NCBI GenBank assembly: GCA_964019055.1
Contig: OZ025220.1
Location: 8,678,647-8,742,646 of the forward strand
Source: Anthopleura xanthogrammica
Lineage: Eukaryota; Cnidaria; Anthozoa; Actiniaria; Actiniidae
DNA: 64,000 bases
Direction: 5' to 3'
Under the pieces are notes generated by a model. That model was not told the DNA's origin. It ran no database searches and was given only the letters and a program-made list of their open reading frames with translations. The first letter of the stretch is position 1, and every line of letters begins with the position of its first letter. The position numbers and the translations under genes are program-made. Positions 1-11,011 of the stretch are shown one piece after another.

Positions 1-590
1 AAGAAGGAAGCAGATACTATGGATGGCAACGAGAAAAGAGTTGAGATTATGGATGACAAGAAGAAGGAAGCAGAGACTATGGATGGCAACGAGAAAAGAG
101 TTGAGATTATGGATGACAAGAAGAAGGAAGCAGAGACTACGGATGGCAACGAGAAAAGAGTTGGGATTATGGATGACAAGAAGAAGGAAGCAGAGACTAT
201 GGATGGCAACGAGAAAAGGGTTGAGATTATGGATGACAAGAAGAAGGAAGCAGAGACTACGGATGGCAACGAGAAAAGAGTTGGGATTATGGATGACAAA
301 AAGAAGGAAGCAGAGACTACGGATGGCAACGAGAAAAGAGTTGGGATTATGGATGACAAAAAGAAAGAAGCAGAGAGTACGGATCGCAACGAGAAAGAGA
401 CAGAGTTTATCGAGGGTAACAAGAAAAAGAGCGAGTCTATGGATGACAGGGAGACAGATGCAGAGGCTAGAGCATACAACGAAAAAAAGAATGACAAGAA
501 GAAGGAAGCAGAGACTATTGATGGTAACAAGAAAAAGGTTGAGTTTACGGATGACAAGAAGAAAGAAGCAGAGACTACAGGTGGCAAGGA
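1..590 (+). repeat. 60-bp coding minisatellite (20-residue repeat)
   Basis: About six near-perfect 60-bp copies (1-360) followed by degenerate copies to about 590, all in the open frame of the CRAL-TRIO gene. Each unit encodes a charged [16 protein letters not shown] peptide. Length is a multiple of three, so copy changes keep the frame. Confidence 0.93.
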
Positions 591-3500
591 GAGAGAGTTT
601 AAGTTTCAAACTAAAGGTAAAGTTGATAATCTTCATGGCTGTTTATCCATGCGTTTAGTGCATTGCACATATCCACCCTTCACATCCTATGCAATCCCAT
701 CTCATACACTTTCATTCAGCCATTTCCAGCCATATCAGAGTCGCACTCCATTGCCTTCAAACAATTGTTTCAAGTCAAGGCAATTGGGTCAACATGTTGT
801 TGTTGACAAAAGCAATGATGCAATTGATCGTATGACAATAGTCCATGTTACCAAAAATTTCTTACACTCCATTACCTTGAAACAATTGAACAGCTCACTT
901 CATGTAGAGTCCATACTGAGAATATTGTCAGATGTATCATAGGCACTTTAATTATAATCAGTCCAGAAGTTATTTAAGGATTCAATAAAATTCCTTGGTG
1001 GTACTAACCCCTTAAAACTATTTCTTCTTCTTTTTACAGAACCTACTTACATCAATCCTCCTCCCTTTAAAGTGCCGTCAAACATTGAACACCGGAAACC
1101 GTTGTTTGGGAGAATGGAAATGGCATCACGTCTGTACCGTTCGGCGAGTCAAAAGCTTAAAGAGGATCATCGGGTTAATACACTCTTAACGTCGAAGAGC
1201 GCGGAAAACTTTAAGCAAGGACCACTCGAGGTTAGTGAGACTGGAGTAAGAATGATGTATTTGATGGTGTCTCATGTAATCTATTGTATTCTATGCATAC
1301 CCTACTCATCCATCCATCCATCCATCCATCCATCCATCCATCCATCCATCCATCCATCCATCCATCCATCCATCCATCCATCCATCCATCCATCCATCCA
1401 TCCATCCATCCATCCATCCATCCATCCATCCATCCATCCATCCATCCATCCATCCATCCATCCATCCATCCATCCATCCATCCATCCATCCATCCATCCA
1501 TCCATCCATCCATCCATCCATCCATCCATCCATCCATCCATCCATCCATCCATCCATCCATCCATCCATCCATCCATCCATCCATCCATCCATCCATCCA
1601 TCCATCCATCCATCCATCCATCCATCCATCCATCCATCCATCCATCCATCCATCCATCCATCCATCCATCCATCCATCCATCCATCCATCCATCCATCCA
1701 TCCATCCATCCATCCATCCATCCATCCATCCATCCATCCATCCATCCATCCATCCATCCATCCATCCATCCATCCATCCATCCATCCATCCATCCATCCA
1801 TCCATCCATCCATCCATCCATCCATCCATCCATCCATCCATCCATCCATCCATCCATCCATCCATCCATCCATCCATCCATCCATCCATCCATCCATCCA
1901 TCCATCCATCCATCCATCCATCCATCCATCCATCCATCCATCCATCCATCCATCCATCCATCCATCCATCCATCCATCCATCCATCCATCCATCCATCCA
2001 TCCATCCATCCATCCATCCATCCATCCATCCATCCATCCATCCATCCATCCATCCATCCATCCATCCATCTGATTTCTTTCTATGCTTTTAGTCTCTTTC
2101 AGCATCCTTATTACGGATTGGTCGCAAATTCACGAGAAATGACTGTAAATACTCTAGATTAAGTAGCTCAGAAGAAGATGACCCTGGAGGGACTACTTGT
2201 GCAGCACCATTGAGGTTAAGATCTCACGACGAGACTCTTTTTGAGAAGGATAAGAACAAAACAAAGAAGGATGTCAATAAGTTTCAAAACGAATGCGATG
2301 CAGAGGTAGGCTTGTCTTTATCTCTTATATCTAAGTCAGGGCATGGCTAGCTCACAGATTGAACCCCGACACAACCTCTGGGCTGATCTAAGTCAGGGCA
2401 CGGCTAACTCACAGATTGAACCCCGACACAACCTCTGGGCTGATCTAAGTCAGGGCGCGGGTAACTCACAAATCAAACCCTGAAACAACCTATGGACTGA
2501 TCTATGTCAGGGCATGGCTAACCCCCAGATCAAAATCAAAATCTACTCACATGCGATGCCATGTCCATGAATCGAACCAGAAACCCCGATATGAGAGGCC
2601 AGCGTACTACTGCTTCATCAGCCTTTGATTCCCTGAGAATCACATCCTACGTTATATGATCACCATACAAATATTGTTTTGCATTATAAGCTTACCTAAC
2701 GGTGCGCGCACGCGTTAAGCAGTACACGCACGTGTTGCACGTGATGTTTCTCGTAAAGTGTCAATGACTATTTCATTATTACCTCCAGGACATAATGCTT
2801 GCCATCCAAGAGTTCAACCAAGTGCGCCAAGTTCTTAGTCTTGATGGACCTGTCAGCACTGCTTTGGTCTACAAATTCCTCTATGCTCGAGATTACGATG
2901 TAGATGATGCCACGCGTCTGTACAAGAACTATTTGGTAAGCAATGAACCTGGTTACTGTACCCAACCCCCTCCCCCGTCATCCAAAACCGCGTAGAAAGA
3001 GGGACCGGCAAGGTATTCTCAGGAGATTGAATTTTTTTTGTTTTGTCCTCCAAATTGAACTGCTTTGTTGTCACGTGCTAGAGATCTATAGCCCACCACG
3101 TTTTGATAATAATATCTATGTGTGGGGTGGGGAAAGGGGAGAGATGACTTAGGTTGGACTGAAAAGGGGAAAAAATGGAATAACGTAGCACTAAGACTTG
3201 AGAATTTAGGTCTTAATTATTACCAAAACAATTTGCTGAATTTCAAAATGGCACCTCACTGTTTTTTTGTTTTGTTTTTTTATCTCCAGAGTCTTAGAAG
3301 AGTATATCACAATGCTGAGTTGAGTCCATTAAAGGATCCTCTACATCAGGAGCTCTACAGCGGAAGTTTTACAATACTGGTAAGAAGTTTATACTCCAAG
3401 ATTGTGACTTTTCCAATAGACCTCTTAAGCTTGGGCATAATGTTTTCCCATTTCAGACCATATGTCATTCTCTTGAGAATAAGATTCTTTGTTTGAGTTG

Positions 3501-5845
3501 TATCCATATTCATGTGTCTTCTCATGCACGACCGTTAAACAAAGAAATGATCCGCATCAGCCTTGGCGTAATGTTTTCCCATTTCAGACCACGTGTCATT
3601 CTCTTGAGAATAAGATTCTTTGTTTGAGTTGCATCCATATTCATGTGTCATCTCAAGCACAACCATTATACTTTGAATATTCTGATCCTAAAACCAGTCA
3701 TACTGATCAGTAATGGAATTGACACCTAGCGTTTGTTCTTAAAAAAAATCTAAATATGCCAACGAAGTGATGAGATTTGAAATTAAACAATTTCGAACGA
3801 AAAAACCTACTAGATTGTCAAGGATTCAGTGTGATACATCGCGCCACATAATTACTCACAACTCACAACGAAACTATGTACACTTCCTTATACATAGGGT
3901 AAACCAGTCAAACCTGTTTAGAACAAAAGAAATGACGCACTTCCGTAACAAACTCAAAACTCCTGAAAATCCTCTATGTTAGCCAACTTCGTTGGCAATA
4001 AGGCTAAACCCGAGTAGATTTGAGAAAATTCTAACTGATATCAACATGATGTTTGCACAGGATGTCCTCGATGAGAATGGAGCAGCTATTGCCGTCTTTA
4101 CGGCTCAGCTGCACAAGATAGACATAAGTCACGAGGTAGTTATGAACAACATCTACCTTCAGTTAGACGAAGCAATAAAAAGGTAACATTGTTTCTTAAA
4201 TTGCTTGGGTTACCTGTGGTTAAGTCTTATATAAGGCATTCCGAGGTTGAGGAAAAAATGGGTCGGGTGTCTTGTGGGAATGTTTGAATGACGAAATAGG
4301 CAATGTGCAGCAAGTCTCACAAAGCACCCTGGGAAAGTGAGTTCTTTAAAAATGTAACAGGGAAATCAAAGGAGCTATGTCCCCCAAAAACTCAAAATTG
4401 GTAATATCATTGGACTTCCTCAGCTAACAATTCTTATACATCATTCTTTTTTTAGCCTTGAGATCCAAAGAAAGGGGATTATACTCATCTATGACTTTTC
4501 CAACATCAGCTACAAGAATTGCGACGTCCATATCTGCCCCAAGATATTAGAGCTTTTTCAGGTGAGAATCTTTGTCTTTTTATTTTGAGGAGCAGATTAT
4601 GATACTCAGGAAAAATGACATGCAAAAATCGGATCAATGTAGAAGCGGAACTTTAACCCTGCGTTATTCGTAGTTAGCAGTGGCCAAAGCAAATGCAGTT
4701 CCTAGTATTGTGCCATTTTTACCTGTGCATGTTTGATGTTATGAATTGTCAACGTGCGCAAATGCGCGCGCATCTAGTACAAAAAAAATAGTTTGTAAAG
4801 TAGAACAGGGGTGCCCTTTACTGATAGAAGATTGTGCGACGGAAGTTCTAAGATCTTTGAGCAGAGATGAACGTCGCGAATATGATTGTGATGTTCCTCT
4901 ATGTTCCAAGATCTTAGAGCTTTTTCAGCTGAGGATCTTTTCTTTTTATCTTGAGGAGCAGAATTATGATACTCAGGAAAAAATGAGTAGAAAATATAAG
5001 AAAAATCACATGCAAAAATCGGATCAATCTAGAAGCGGAATTTTAATCGATAGAAGATTGTGCGACTGAAGTTACTAATGTGCGCACATTTGCGCACGCA
5101 TCTAATATAGATAAGATCGTGAACTAGGAAAGTTGCACACGTAACTAATAGAAGATTACGTGACGGAAGTAGCCAAAGTGCGTATATATGTGCGCTCATC
5201 TAATACAGATAAAATTGTGAACTAGGAAAGTTGCTCGCTTTACTAAAGGAAGATTGTTAGTACATCGGCTCTTCAAGAGAGCACAGAGAAAAAAGATTGC
5301 GTGACGGAAGATGTCAAAGCGCGCAAATGTGCGCATGCATTTAATATGTATATATAGTAAATACAGGCAAGCTGTGCGTGACGGAAGTAGCTTATAACAT
5401 TGAATGTCTTTTTTATCCACAGTCAGCATATCCTGTGCATCTAAAGAAAACCTACATCGTCTCACCACCTTTCTGGTTTGAGCCGGAAATGCGGCTATTT
5501 TCTGCTTCATTTCGTGACGCAAACATGAGGAAGAACATTCACATTGTCACGCAATCCAAACTTAAGACCCATCTACCTTTGACATGCATCCCAAGAGGCC
5601 TTGGTGGACAATGTGAGGCCAATCCAATGAGATTGATTAAACTATGTATAACATCGCATAAGGATCGTGTTGGCTTGGTGGAAAGCAATGCTGAAACCTC
5701 TGAAACCTCTGGTAAAGACGATACGATATCAAGTGATCAAGCTCAAATAAATGTTCTTGGAGGCGAAGGGCAAGACAAAGTTGAAAATGATTCCGAGGAT
5801 TCTAAAGACCTAGGTGACCCAAATGTTCAGACCAAGGACGTTTGA
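19..5845 (+). CDS. CRAL-TRIO (Sec14-type) domain protein, PTPN9/MEG2-like lipid-binding module; 5' partial
   Basis: Exons that join in phase: before 19-616, 1040-1230, 2093-2305, 2789-2935, 3290-3379, 4061-4182, 4456-4561 and 5423-5845 (stop TGA), giving at least about 630 residues. The first exon encodes tandem 20-residue Lys/Glu/Asp-rich repeats. Exons 2-3 are unrecognised basic and Ser/Glu-rich sequence. Exon 4 carries a CRAL-TRIO N-terminal helix bundle ([19 protein letters not shown]). Exons 5-8 form the lipid-binding fold ([13 protein letters not shown], then [10 protein letters not shown]). The order and spacing match the N-terminal Sec14 domain of PTPN9/MEG2, including an SGxFTIL strand and an LLD/QLD-type helix. 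In MEG2 this part binds phosphoinositides and directs the protein to vesicles. After the fold comes an acidic Ser/Glu/Asp tail and a stop, so no tyrosine phosphatase domain is present. AATAAA signals follow near 6007 and 6055. Domain call is firm; the MEG2 relationship is by-eye similarity. The true start lies upstream of the window. Confidence 0.82.
1303..2070. repeat. (CATC)n tetranucleotide microsatellite
   Basis: About 190 uninterrupted CATC units fill most of the intron between coding exons 1040-1230 and 2093-2305. Long open frames of Ser-Ile-His-Pro or Met-Asp-Gly-Trp type are artefacts of the repeat. Confidence 0.98.
2330..2640 (-). mobile_element. tRNA-derived SINE copy with internal ~58-bp tandem repeat
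   Basis: Three to four copies of a ~58-bp unit (containing gtcagggcatggctaactc) lie at 2330-2525. They are followed by sequence whose reverse complement holds GGTTCGATTC, a good RNA polymerase III B-box. The same unit in the opposite orientation follows an A/B-box head at 44.7 kb, so this copy is read as a minus-strand SINE inside an intron. Confidence 0.6.
3011..3094. mobile_element. Hairpin MITE family A, partial copy
   Basis: Contains the right arm of family A (TTTTGTCCTCCAAATTGAAC, then TCACGTG) and part of the centre. The left arm is missing. It sits in an intron. Confidence 0.7.
3431..3672. mobile_element. Repeat family B, two tandem arms
   Basis: Two direct copies (about 3431-3550 and 3561-3672) of a module starting ATGTTTTCCCATTTCAGACC and containing CTCTTGAGAATAAGATTC. 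Related copies occur near 14.03, 15.04, 22.6, 45.85 and 61.55 kb; the 45.85 kb copy is a full inverted repeat. Confidence 0.75.
4517..5045. repeat. Segmental duplication covering an exon end and its donor region
   Basis: The stretch 4517-4650 (3' end of CRAL-TRIO exon 4456-4561 plus intron) recurs diverged at about 4880-5042. Shared landmarks are TTAGAGCTTTTTCAG, TTGAGGAGCAGA and ATGATACTCAGGAAAAA. In the second copy the donor GT after TTTTTCAG reads CT and the frame is not usable, so it is a dead exon copy. Confidence 0.8.
4750..5350. repeat. Degenerate ~95-bp minisatellite in CRAL-TRIO gene intron
   Basis: Four diverged units start with a GTGCGCA..TGCGC core (about 4754, 5080, 5178 and 5318) and share GAACTAGGAAAGTTGC and GAAGATT..GTGACGGAAG blocks. 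They overlap the segmental duplication. Confidence 0.65.
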
Positions 5846-6091
5846 AAAAGATTTTGATATTTGTATACAATTGTGTAATGACAAAAACATGTGTATCTCT
5901 ATCTATGACATACTTAGAATGTGTGTGGAGTGTGTGTGAGTTGTGTGAGATAACAATACTGGAAATACGGCGAAGCAGTATGATGTAATTGAAAAACGCA
6001 TGTTTTAAATAAATTTTCATTATATTTTATCTTTATACTTGTCTTGTCTTACAAAATAAATTTAGTTTTAAGCTTTTGACAGATATACCAA

Positions 6092-6200
6092 TAGACCCCT
6101 TGCAGCACATCAGAATACAGCTCAATTTGGAGGACAAAAAAATAGGTTCCAATTCTCAGGAGATTGAAATTCTTTTGTTTTGTCCTCTAAATTGAGCTGA
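6092..6200. mobile_element. Hairpin MITE family A, 3'-truncated copy
   Basis: Begins TAGACCCCTTGCAGCA and contains both internal arms (CTCAATTTGGAGGACAAAA and TTTTGTCCTCTAAATTGAG). It stops at the second arm without the outer GGGGTCTA end. It lies just 3' of the CRAL-TRIO gene's polyadenylation signals. Confidence 0.85.
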
Positions 6201-6209
6201 ACAATCCAT

Positions 6210-6747
6210 GATTTTTTTTTTGGGGGGGGGGGGGGAGGGATTGGCGAGGGGGGGGGGATGGCAGTATGGTATGGTGTGACTTAATTATAATGAACCTCTT
6301 ATGGAGATTTTTTTTCTTTTGAATGAATTGGGTTTCCTGTGGTGAGCTCTCTTCTAAAGATATTTTCCCATCTATTTTTCTAATACACACATACCTTTCA
6401 TGCATTCTTTCTGTTTCTATGATTAAAAAATACAGCCACAGGGAGCCCAACAATCATTCTGTTGAGCAGGACAGTCTATTGGGCTTCCTGTTAGTGAACC
6501 AATTTTCTTCAAGTTTTTTCAAGATATTTTCCCATCTATTCTTTTTCTTATACCTCGCTTGCATTGTTTCTCTAAGTAAAAGGCAACACAGGCAACCCAT
6601 GATATCAAATAACTGTATCTATTCTTCTACAAATATACACATAGCTTTCATGCATCTTATGCATTCTTTCTCTAAGTAGTAGAAGGCAACATAGGCAACC
6701 CATGATAACATCTAACAGTGTAAGTGTGTTGGGCTTCCTGTGGTGAG
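6210..6747. other. Gap between CRAL-TRIO and GT31 genes
   Basis: Holds poly-G runs (6220-6260) and the tandem repeat noted above. No further gene was seen. Confidence 0.6.
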
Positions 6748-6810
6748 CTATTTTTTCCATGATATTTTGCCATCAATTCTCCTCCTAATATACACATATC
6801 TCTCATGCAT
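6310..6810. repeat. Degenerate tandem repeat overlapping the 3' end of the GT31 gene
   Basis: At least three copies of a 150-200 bp module, each with GGG/TTTCCTGTGGTGAGCT, a GATATTTTCCCATCTATT-like core, an ATACACATA box and TTTCATGCAT. The last copy (about 6728-6810) contains the C-terminal codons and stop of the glycosyltransferase, so its C-terminal HERYVYIRRRIDGKIS tail comes from the repeat. The neighbouring copy near 6380 encodes a similar peptide on the minus strand. Confidence 0.75.
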
Positions 6811-7875
6811 CTGTGTAATATAACTACTTTTCATCTGATCCCCAATACATACACTGTGTTTAAGTTTTTCCTCTGTATATTCAATAGCCAAAGCCCCATG
6901 CGATCCATCGAGTACAAACAGACTGTTCCCAACATTATAAGGCAGGACATAGTTTTCTTTTGTTATCACTCCCATATAGGCGTCCTCACCAGCTTCAATC
7001 CTAGGAGTTGTCTTGACAGAATCCACGAAACTTTTCAATACATTTGTCGAGAAAATATAAAACGCTCCCAGACAGTAGTTCGGTAAGACTTCTTGTTCTA
7101 GTTCTGCTTTTGTGCCTCCTTCTTGTTGTCGTTCATAATCATCTTCAGCTGGATGGCGGTACACTACATACCCAGCGTATAAATTTTTTGGTAGCTTTTC
7201 ATCATTGTTCAACCAATTGACCATCCTTGGTATATTGGCATAAACACCGTCTTCAACTTTGAATATATATTTCGTGTTCACTTCCAAAGCCCATTCGTAT
7301 GCTTTCCAAAGTTTCTCCACAACATTTGAATACATTTCTTCCATACCAGCACGAAAAATATCTCCTAAGATTTCCGCTTCTTGGGCAACTCTCCTCTCAT
7401 ACTTTGTTCTGTTGCTTAACCCAACTACAAAAATACAATTTGAGAAGAGTTTTGGATAGCCTCTTCCCTTGTACAACGACTTTGTAGCTTTGCCATTTTT
7501 CTTTGACCCTTTCCATGTATTTGCCCAAGTTGTTCGAATAAGATGTCGTCTCTCAAAGTTTTCGGGAACAGAATTCACCATAAATAGAACAAACATTTCT
7601 TTTTCCTCAAAAGCAGGACGAATTTCCAAGACATAGCTCGTCTTAGAATTATTAAAGTTAGTCGTAGTTCTGTTGAATTGAGGAAAAACTTCTTCGAACA
7701 TATCTTGTCCTTTTTCTTCGAGATCTTTTGCAGAAAGCAGTCTGTATGCCGTCACTTTCTTGGATCTTGATCTTTTAAAAAAGTTTATGTCGAAGAAATA
7801 ATGGAGAAAAAGAACTTCTGCGACAACGATAAGAAATATATAAAAAGCCATCCGCTTTTTGGAAACGTTAAACAT
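6748..7875 (-). CDS. GT31 beta-1,3-galactosyl/N-acetylglucosaminyltransferase-like type II membrane protein
   Basis: A single uninterrupted frame of about 375 residues. The chosen start (7875) has an A at -3 and places a basic N-terminus directly before a hydrophobic anchor (FYIFLIVVAEVLFLHYFF). An in-frame ATG upstream at 7986 has a poor context. GT31 blocks in order: RRHLIRTTWANTW, CIFVVGLS, EAEILGDIF, KYIFKVEDGVYANI (the DxD region), LYAGYVVY, YCLGAFYIFS and EAGEDAYMGVI (the EDVYVG motif). The family transfers Gal or GlcNAc in beta-1,3 linkage in the Golgi. The metal-binding motif reads EDG where a last Asp is usual, so activity may be altered. Acceptor and donor sugars cannot be read from sequence. 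The C-terminal ~20 residues derive from a local tandem repeat. Confidence 0.88.
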   Translation of the reverse strand: MFNVSKKRMAFYIFLIVVAEVLFLHYFFDINFFKRSRSKKVTAYRLLSAKDLEEKGQDMFEEVFPQFNRTTTNFNNSKTSYVLEIRPAFEEKEMFVLFMVNSVPENFERRHLIRTTWANTWKGSKKNGKATKSLYKGRGYPKLFSNCIFVVGLSNRTKYERRVAQEAEILGDIFRAGMEEMYSNVVEKLWKAYEWALEVNTKYIFKVEDGVYANIPRMVNWLNNDEKLPKNLYAGYVVYRHPAEDDYERQQEGGTKAELEQEVLPNYCLGAFYIFSTNVLKSFVDSVKTTPRIEAGEDAYMGVITKENYVLPYNVGNSLFVLDGSHGALAIEYTEEKLKHSVCIGDQMKSSYITQMHERYVYIRRRIDGKISWKK

Positions 7876-7995
7876 GGTTTTTGTGGATTTTTCAATTTGG
7901 TTCACGAAAAATGATCCAACTTTTTCAGATTCCAGTTTGCAGTTCAATATTATTATAATGTTGATATTTTGAAATACTTTTTTCATCAACTGCAA

Positions 7996-9290
7996 CTCTG
8001 GGGATTACTTCAATCCCACATTGATTTCAGCTCCAGAATACAGCAGTTTTCAATCGTAGAAAACTACTATAACTCTTTGCTTGCATTGAAGTGGCTTCCA
8101 ATTTTTGCCAAGCTGCTTACTACCTGAAGACTTTGGAAGAAATTTCAACACTCAAGCTTATTCGAAGTTCTTTTCTAACTTTCCAGCAACCAGATAGAAA
8201 AGTAAGTGAAGAAAATAAGTTACCTTGTAATTATTCTTGCAGTTTATTCCTTTAGTTTGTACGTTTCATCGTGATTTGAACCAGACAGCAGAATCAAATA
8301 TGGCGGCTTGCGAGACGTATACATGAAATCATTTGCATTTTGTATGTATTTATTCAATTTGAATGGACTTGTAGTCTTTCATGCATCGATGGTTCTTTTG
8401 GTCGGCGTGCACTGGTGTGGAAAACGCTATACTTTAAAAAAACTTTATGTCAACAACTGATCATGAACGCCTAAACATTGGAATCAAAAGTAATTTTTTG
8501 AACTTGAAAGTGATATTGAATTTTGCGAACATATATCCGCATGTTATTGATATCATAAAAAAGCTCAATTTTTTTTGGCGCGCAAGTTATACGTGAAGAG
8601 TTTCAAGTGCATGTGAAAATGCGCGCGCGAAATCTGATCGTTAACCACAGGTAGCCCGAGATCGTCAACGTCTGCTGTCTCCGTAGATTTGCTCTAAGCC
8701 GACCTCTCTGATAGCATGGATGATATTTTTCAATTTATCATCCATACTGATAGTTATAGACTCACGAACGAAACAAGTTGGGGGAAAAGCGAACGTTAAG
8801 TCGATCGTCCAGCGCTTGTGATCCTGGTTGGGGTTCCTGTGCTTTATTCAGCGCGCGTTAAGAAGTATTTTGTGAAAGTCGCGTGCTGTCTTCGATTTGC
8901 TTCATTCATATGAATTATACAACAGCTACATTGGGCTTACCGCAGTCCCCTAGCTTTGAATTTTTTTTAGATTTCCTGACTTTGAGGTTAGTATAGGTAG
9001 GATCCCTGAGCCAATCCCAGAAAGGTGGTTTCTGTCCAGGTTAAATCTGAAGGTTACTCAAGCCCAACTCAGCGATATAAAACCAGTTTTAATACTGAAT
9101 TACAGGTATTTTACATATCACTGTCTATAAAGAGAGTACTGGATAAACAAATCCCCATCGCAGGGCTTTTGCTCTCTAAGTAATGAATATAATTCTGTAC
9201 AAGTGATGGTAAACTGTTTCTAAGTTAGTGCAAAGTGGAACTTTTACCCTATATGGTTCTTGGAAATTGTTAGAGTGCGCGCAATAGAGT
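7996..9290. other. Intergenic region upstream of GT31 gene
   Basis: No convincing exon. Contains a YY1-like ATGGCGGC at about 8299-8306 and some GCGCGC-rich stretches (8576-8640). Confidence 0.5.
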
Positions 9291-9293
9291 CAT

Positions 9294-9483
9294 TAGACTA
9301 ATTTAGCATCAAAACGCGAACGTCAAATACGACGGCGCGAGCATATTTTTTTCCGTTCGCGCGCCGTCCTCAACAGGACGAGAAAATACTGCAAATGGCG
9401 TCCTGTTAATGACGGCGCGCACGAAAACAAATATGCTCGAGCCGTCGTATTTGAAGTTTGCGTTCTGATGCTAAATCAGTCTA
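9294..9483. mobile_element. Hairpin MITE family G
   Basis: Long inverted repeat of about 190 bp. The left arm starts TAGACTAATTTAGCATCA and the right arm ends TGATGCTAAATCAGTCTA; inner arms share AAATACGACGGC and GCCGTCGTATTT. No coding capacity. Confidence 0.88.
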
Positions 9484-9797
9484 TTCCAATAAACCTGGGC
9501 ACTTCACCTACTAATAACTTAGTTAATGTTAATTAGAAGCACAAGGAGACAAAAAGTTACGCTACTAAAAAGATTGTTATTTGATTCATTTGTAATTCCA
9601 AGGTTTACTAAAACGACTCCAAGCGCATTTTAATTTTATTATCATAATTTAAGGCCAAGACATGCTTTTCATCATCTCTATCAAGTATCGATATCACAAA
9701 CATGATTGCTATCATTTCCATTCGATGTATTATTATCCTCACATGTCACTTATCAATGATAATCAATTTTCTACATTATTACTAGTATCACAATAAT

Positions 9798-9933
9798 CCC
9801 CTTCACTGTTCCCTGCGCCATCTTGAAAGGTATTCACATGTCTCTATCATCGCAAGGTCACCGTTTGCTTGCTTCGATGCAAAGGCACGGCTACCTTTCA
9901 AAATGGCGCAAGGAACTGTGGAGGAGACTATTA
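9798..9933. mobile_element. Hairpin MITE family C, copy 1
   Basis: Starts CCCCTTCACTGTTCCCTGCG and ends near GGAACTGTGGAGGAGACT. Inner arms are ATCTTGAAAGGTA and TACCTTTCAAAAT. Other copies are at 16.86 and 46.09 kb. Confidence 0.85.
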
Positions 9934-10125
9934 TCAATATCACCATCTTCATGATAACACTTCTTCACCATCAATTTTTTCCTCTGGAGAATATGGCCTT
10001 ACGATAAACAGTTATCTAATATGGTTATTCCATCCTTTCGCTTTACAGCCAGTGCGCTATTTGATTATGACTTATCAAGCAGGCACCTTCAGGACATTGC
10101 ACGGTGTCCGCTGTATAGACTCCTT

Positions 10126-10249
10126 GCAGCACGTCGGAATGCAGCTCAATTTGGAGGACAAAACAATAGGTTCCAATTCTCAGGAGATTGAAATTATTTT
10201 GTTTTGTCCTCCAAATTGAGCTGCTTTGACGTCACGTGAAAGGGGTCTA
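10126..10249. mobile_element. Hairpin MITE family A, complete copy with TA target duplication
   Basis: Begins TAGACTCCTTGCAG and ends CACGTGAAAGGGGTCTA, flanked by TA on both sides. Internal 20-bp arms (CTCAATTTGGAGGACAAAAC) can form a hairpin. The right end carries TGACGTCACGTG (a CRE fused to an E-box). Confidence 0.9.
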
Positions 10250-10251
10250 TA

Positions 10252-11011
10252 GAGGTTCGTTTTACAGTAAATATGGGAAAGAAATTTCTAGATATGCAAC
10301 TAGCTGTTCGTTAAATCAAGGGTATGTGCATAATAGAGTTATCACTGTATCTATTCAAACCGAACATTAATAAAACAAAATTATCATTTTGATAAAGATT
10401 CTAAGTCGAGGTTGAAGATGACTTGAGATACGAGGGTAGGGACAGACTACTGCGCATGTTCGGAAAATTACGAAAACTTACCGACAAAAGCTTCTTTTGT
10501 AGCGAAATGAGATTGGGACATTGGGAACCCTGTGGTAAGGGCTTGCCAATCAAATGGATTACCTGCGCAAACGGCTATTTCCAAACCGCAATATATTCTT
10601 CACTTTTATCGTCAAAATATCATTAGTAAATTTTATGAAAAAATCCAGTTCAACCACGATATAGAATCTTTGTTTCATGTTCAATGATTACATTTTACAT
10701 GGCATTCGAGTCTAGTCACTTCGTGTGCTCTGCGCACCGGTTTGCCGAGAAAACTTACAAAATAATATTGGAAAACTATGTACATTTTTTAACAAAAAAC
10801 GAAACGGAAAACACGTGTTAAAAATTAATTCTCAGCTTGGTTGACTTTTTGTGTTAGTGTAATATATTGGATGGTGTGCGCGTCTCGATACCTTGAGAAT
10901 GCCCAACTTTTATTCCATTTTGTTGGCCTCTGATTGTGTTGTTTGTGACAACTCTGCAGGTTTAGAAGCTTAGGTTTTCTTGCGCCTGGAATAGTTTGGA
11001 AGAGAAAATCG
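10252..11011. other. Intergenic region, no gene seen
   Basis: Only short scattered open frames without splice or family support. Confidence 0.5.

Noticed and set aside
1072..2162. Long Ser-Ile-His-Pro and Asp-Gly-Trp-Met open frames
   Set aside because: Pure translation of the CATC microsatellite; no stop can arise in the repeat. The real coding exon ends at 1230.
4746..5069. 107-residue frame
   Set aside because: Runs through the decayed exon duplicate and minisatellite; no coherent protein and no splice continuity with the gene.
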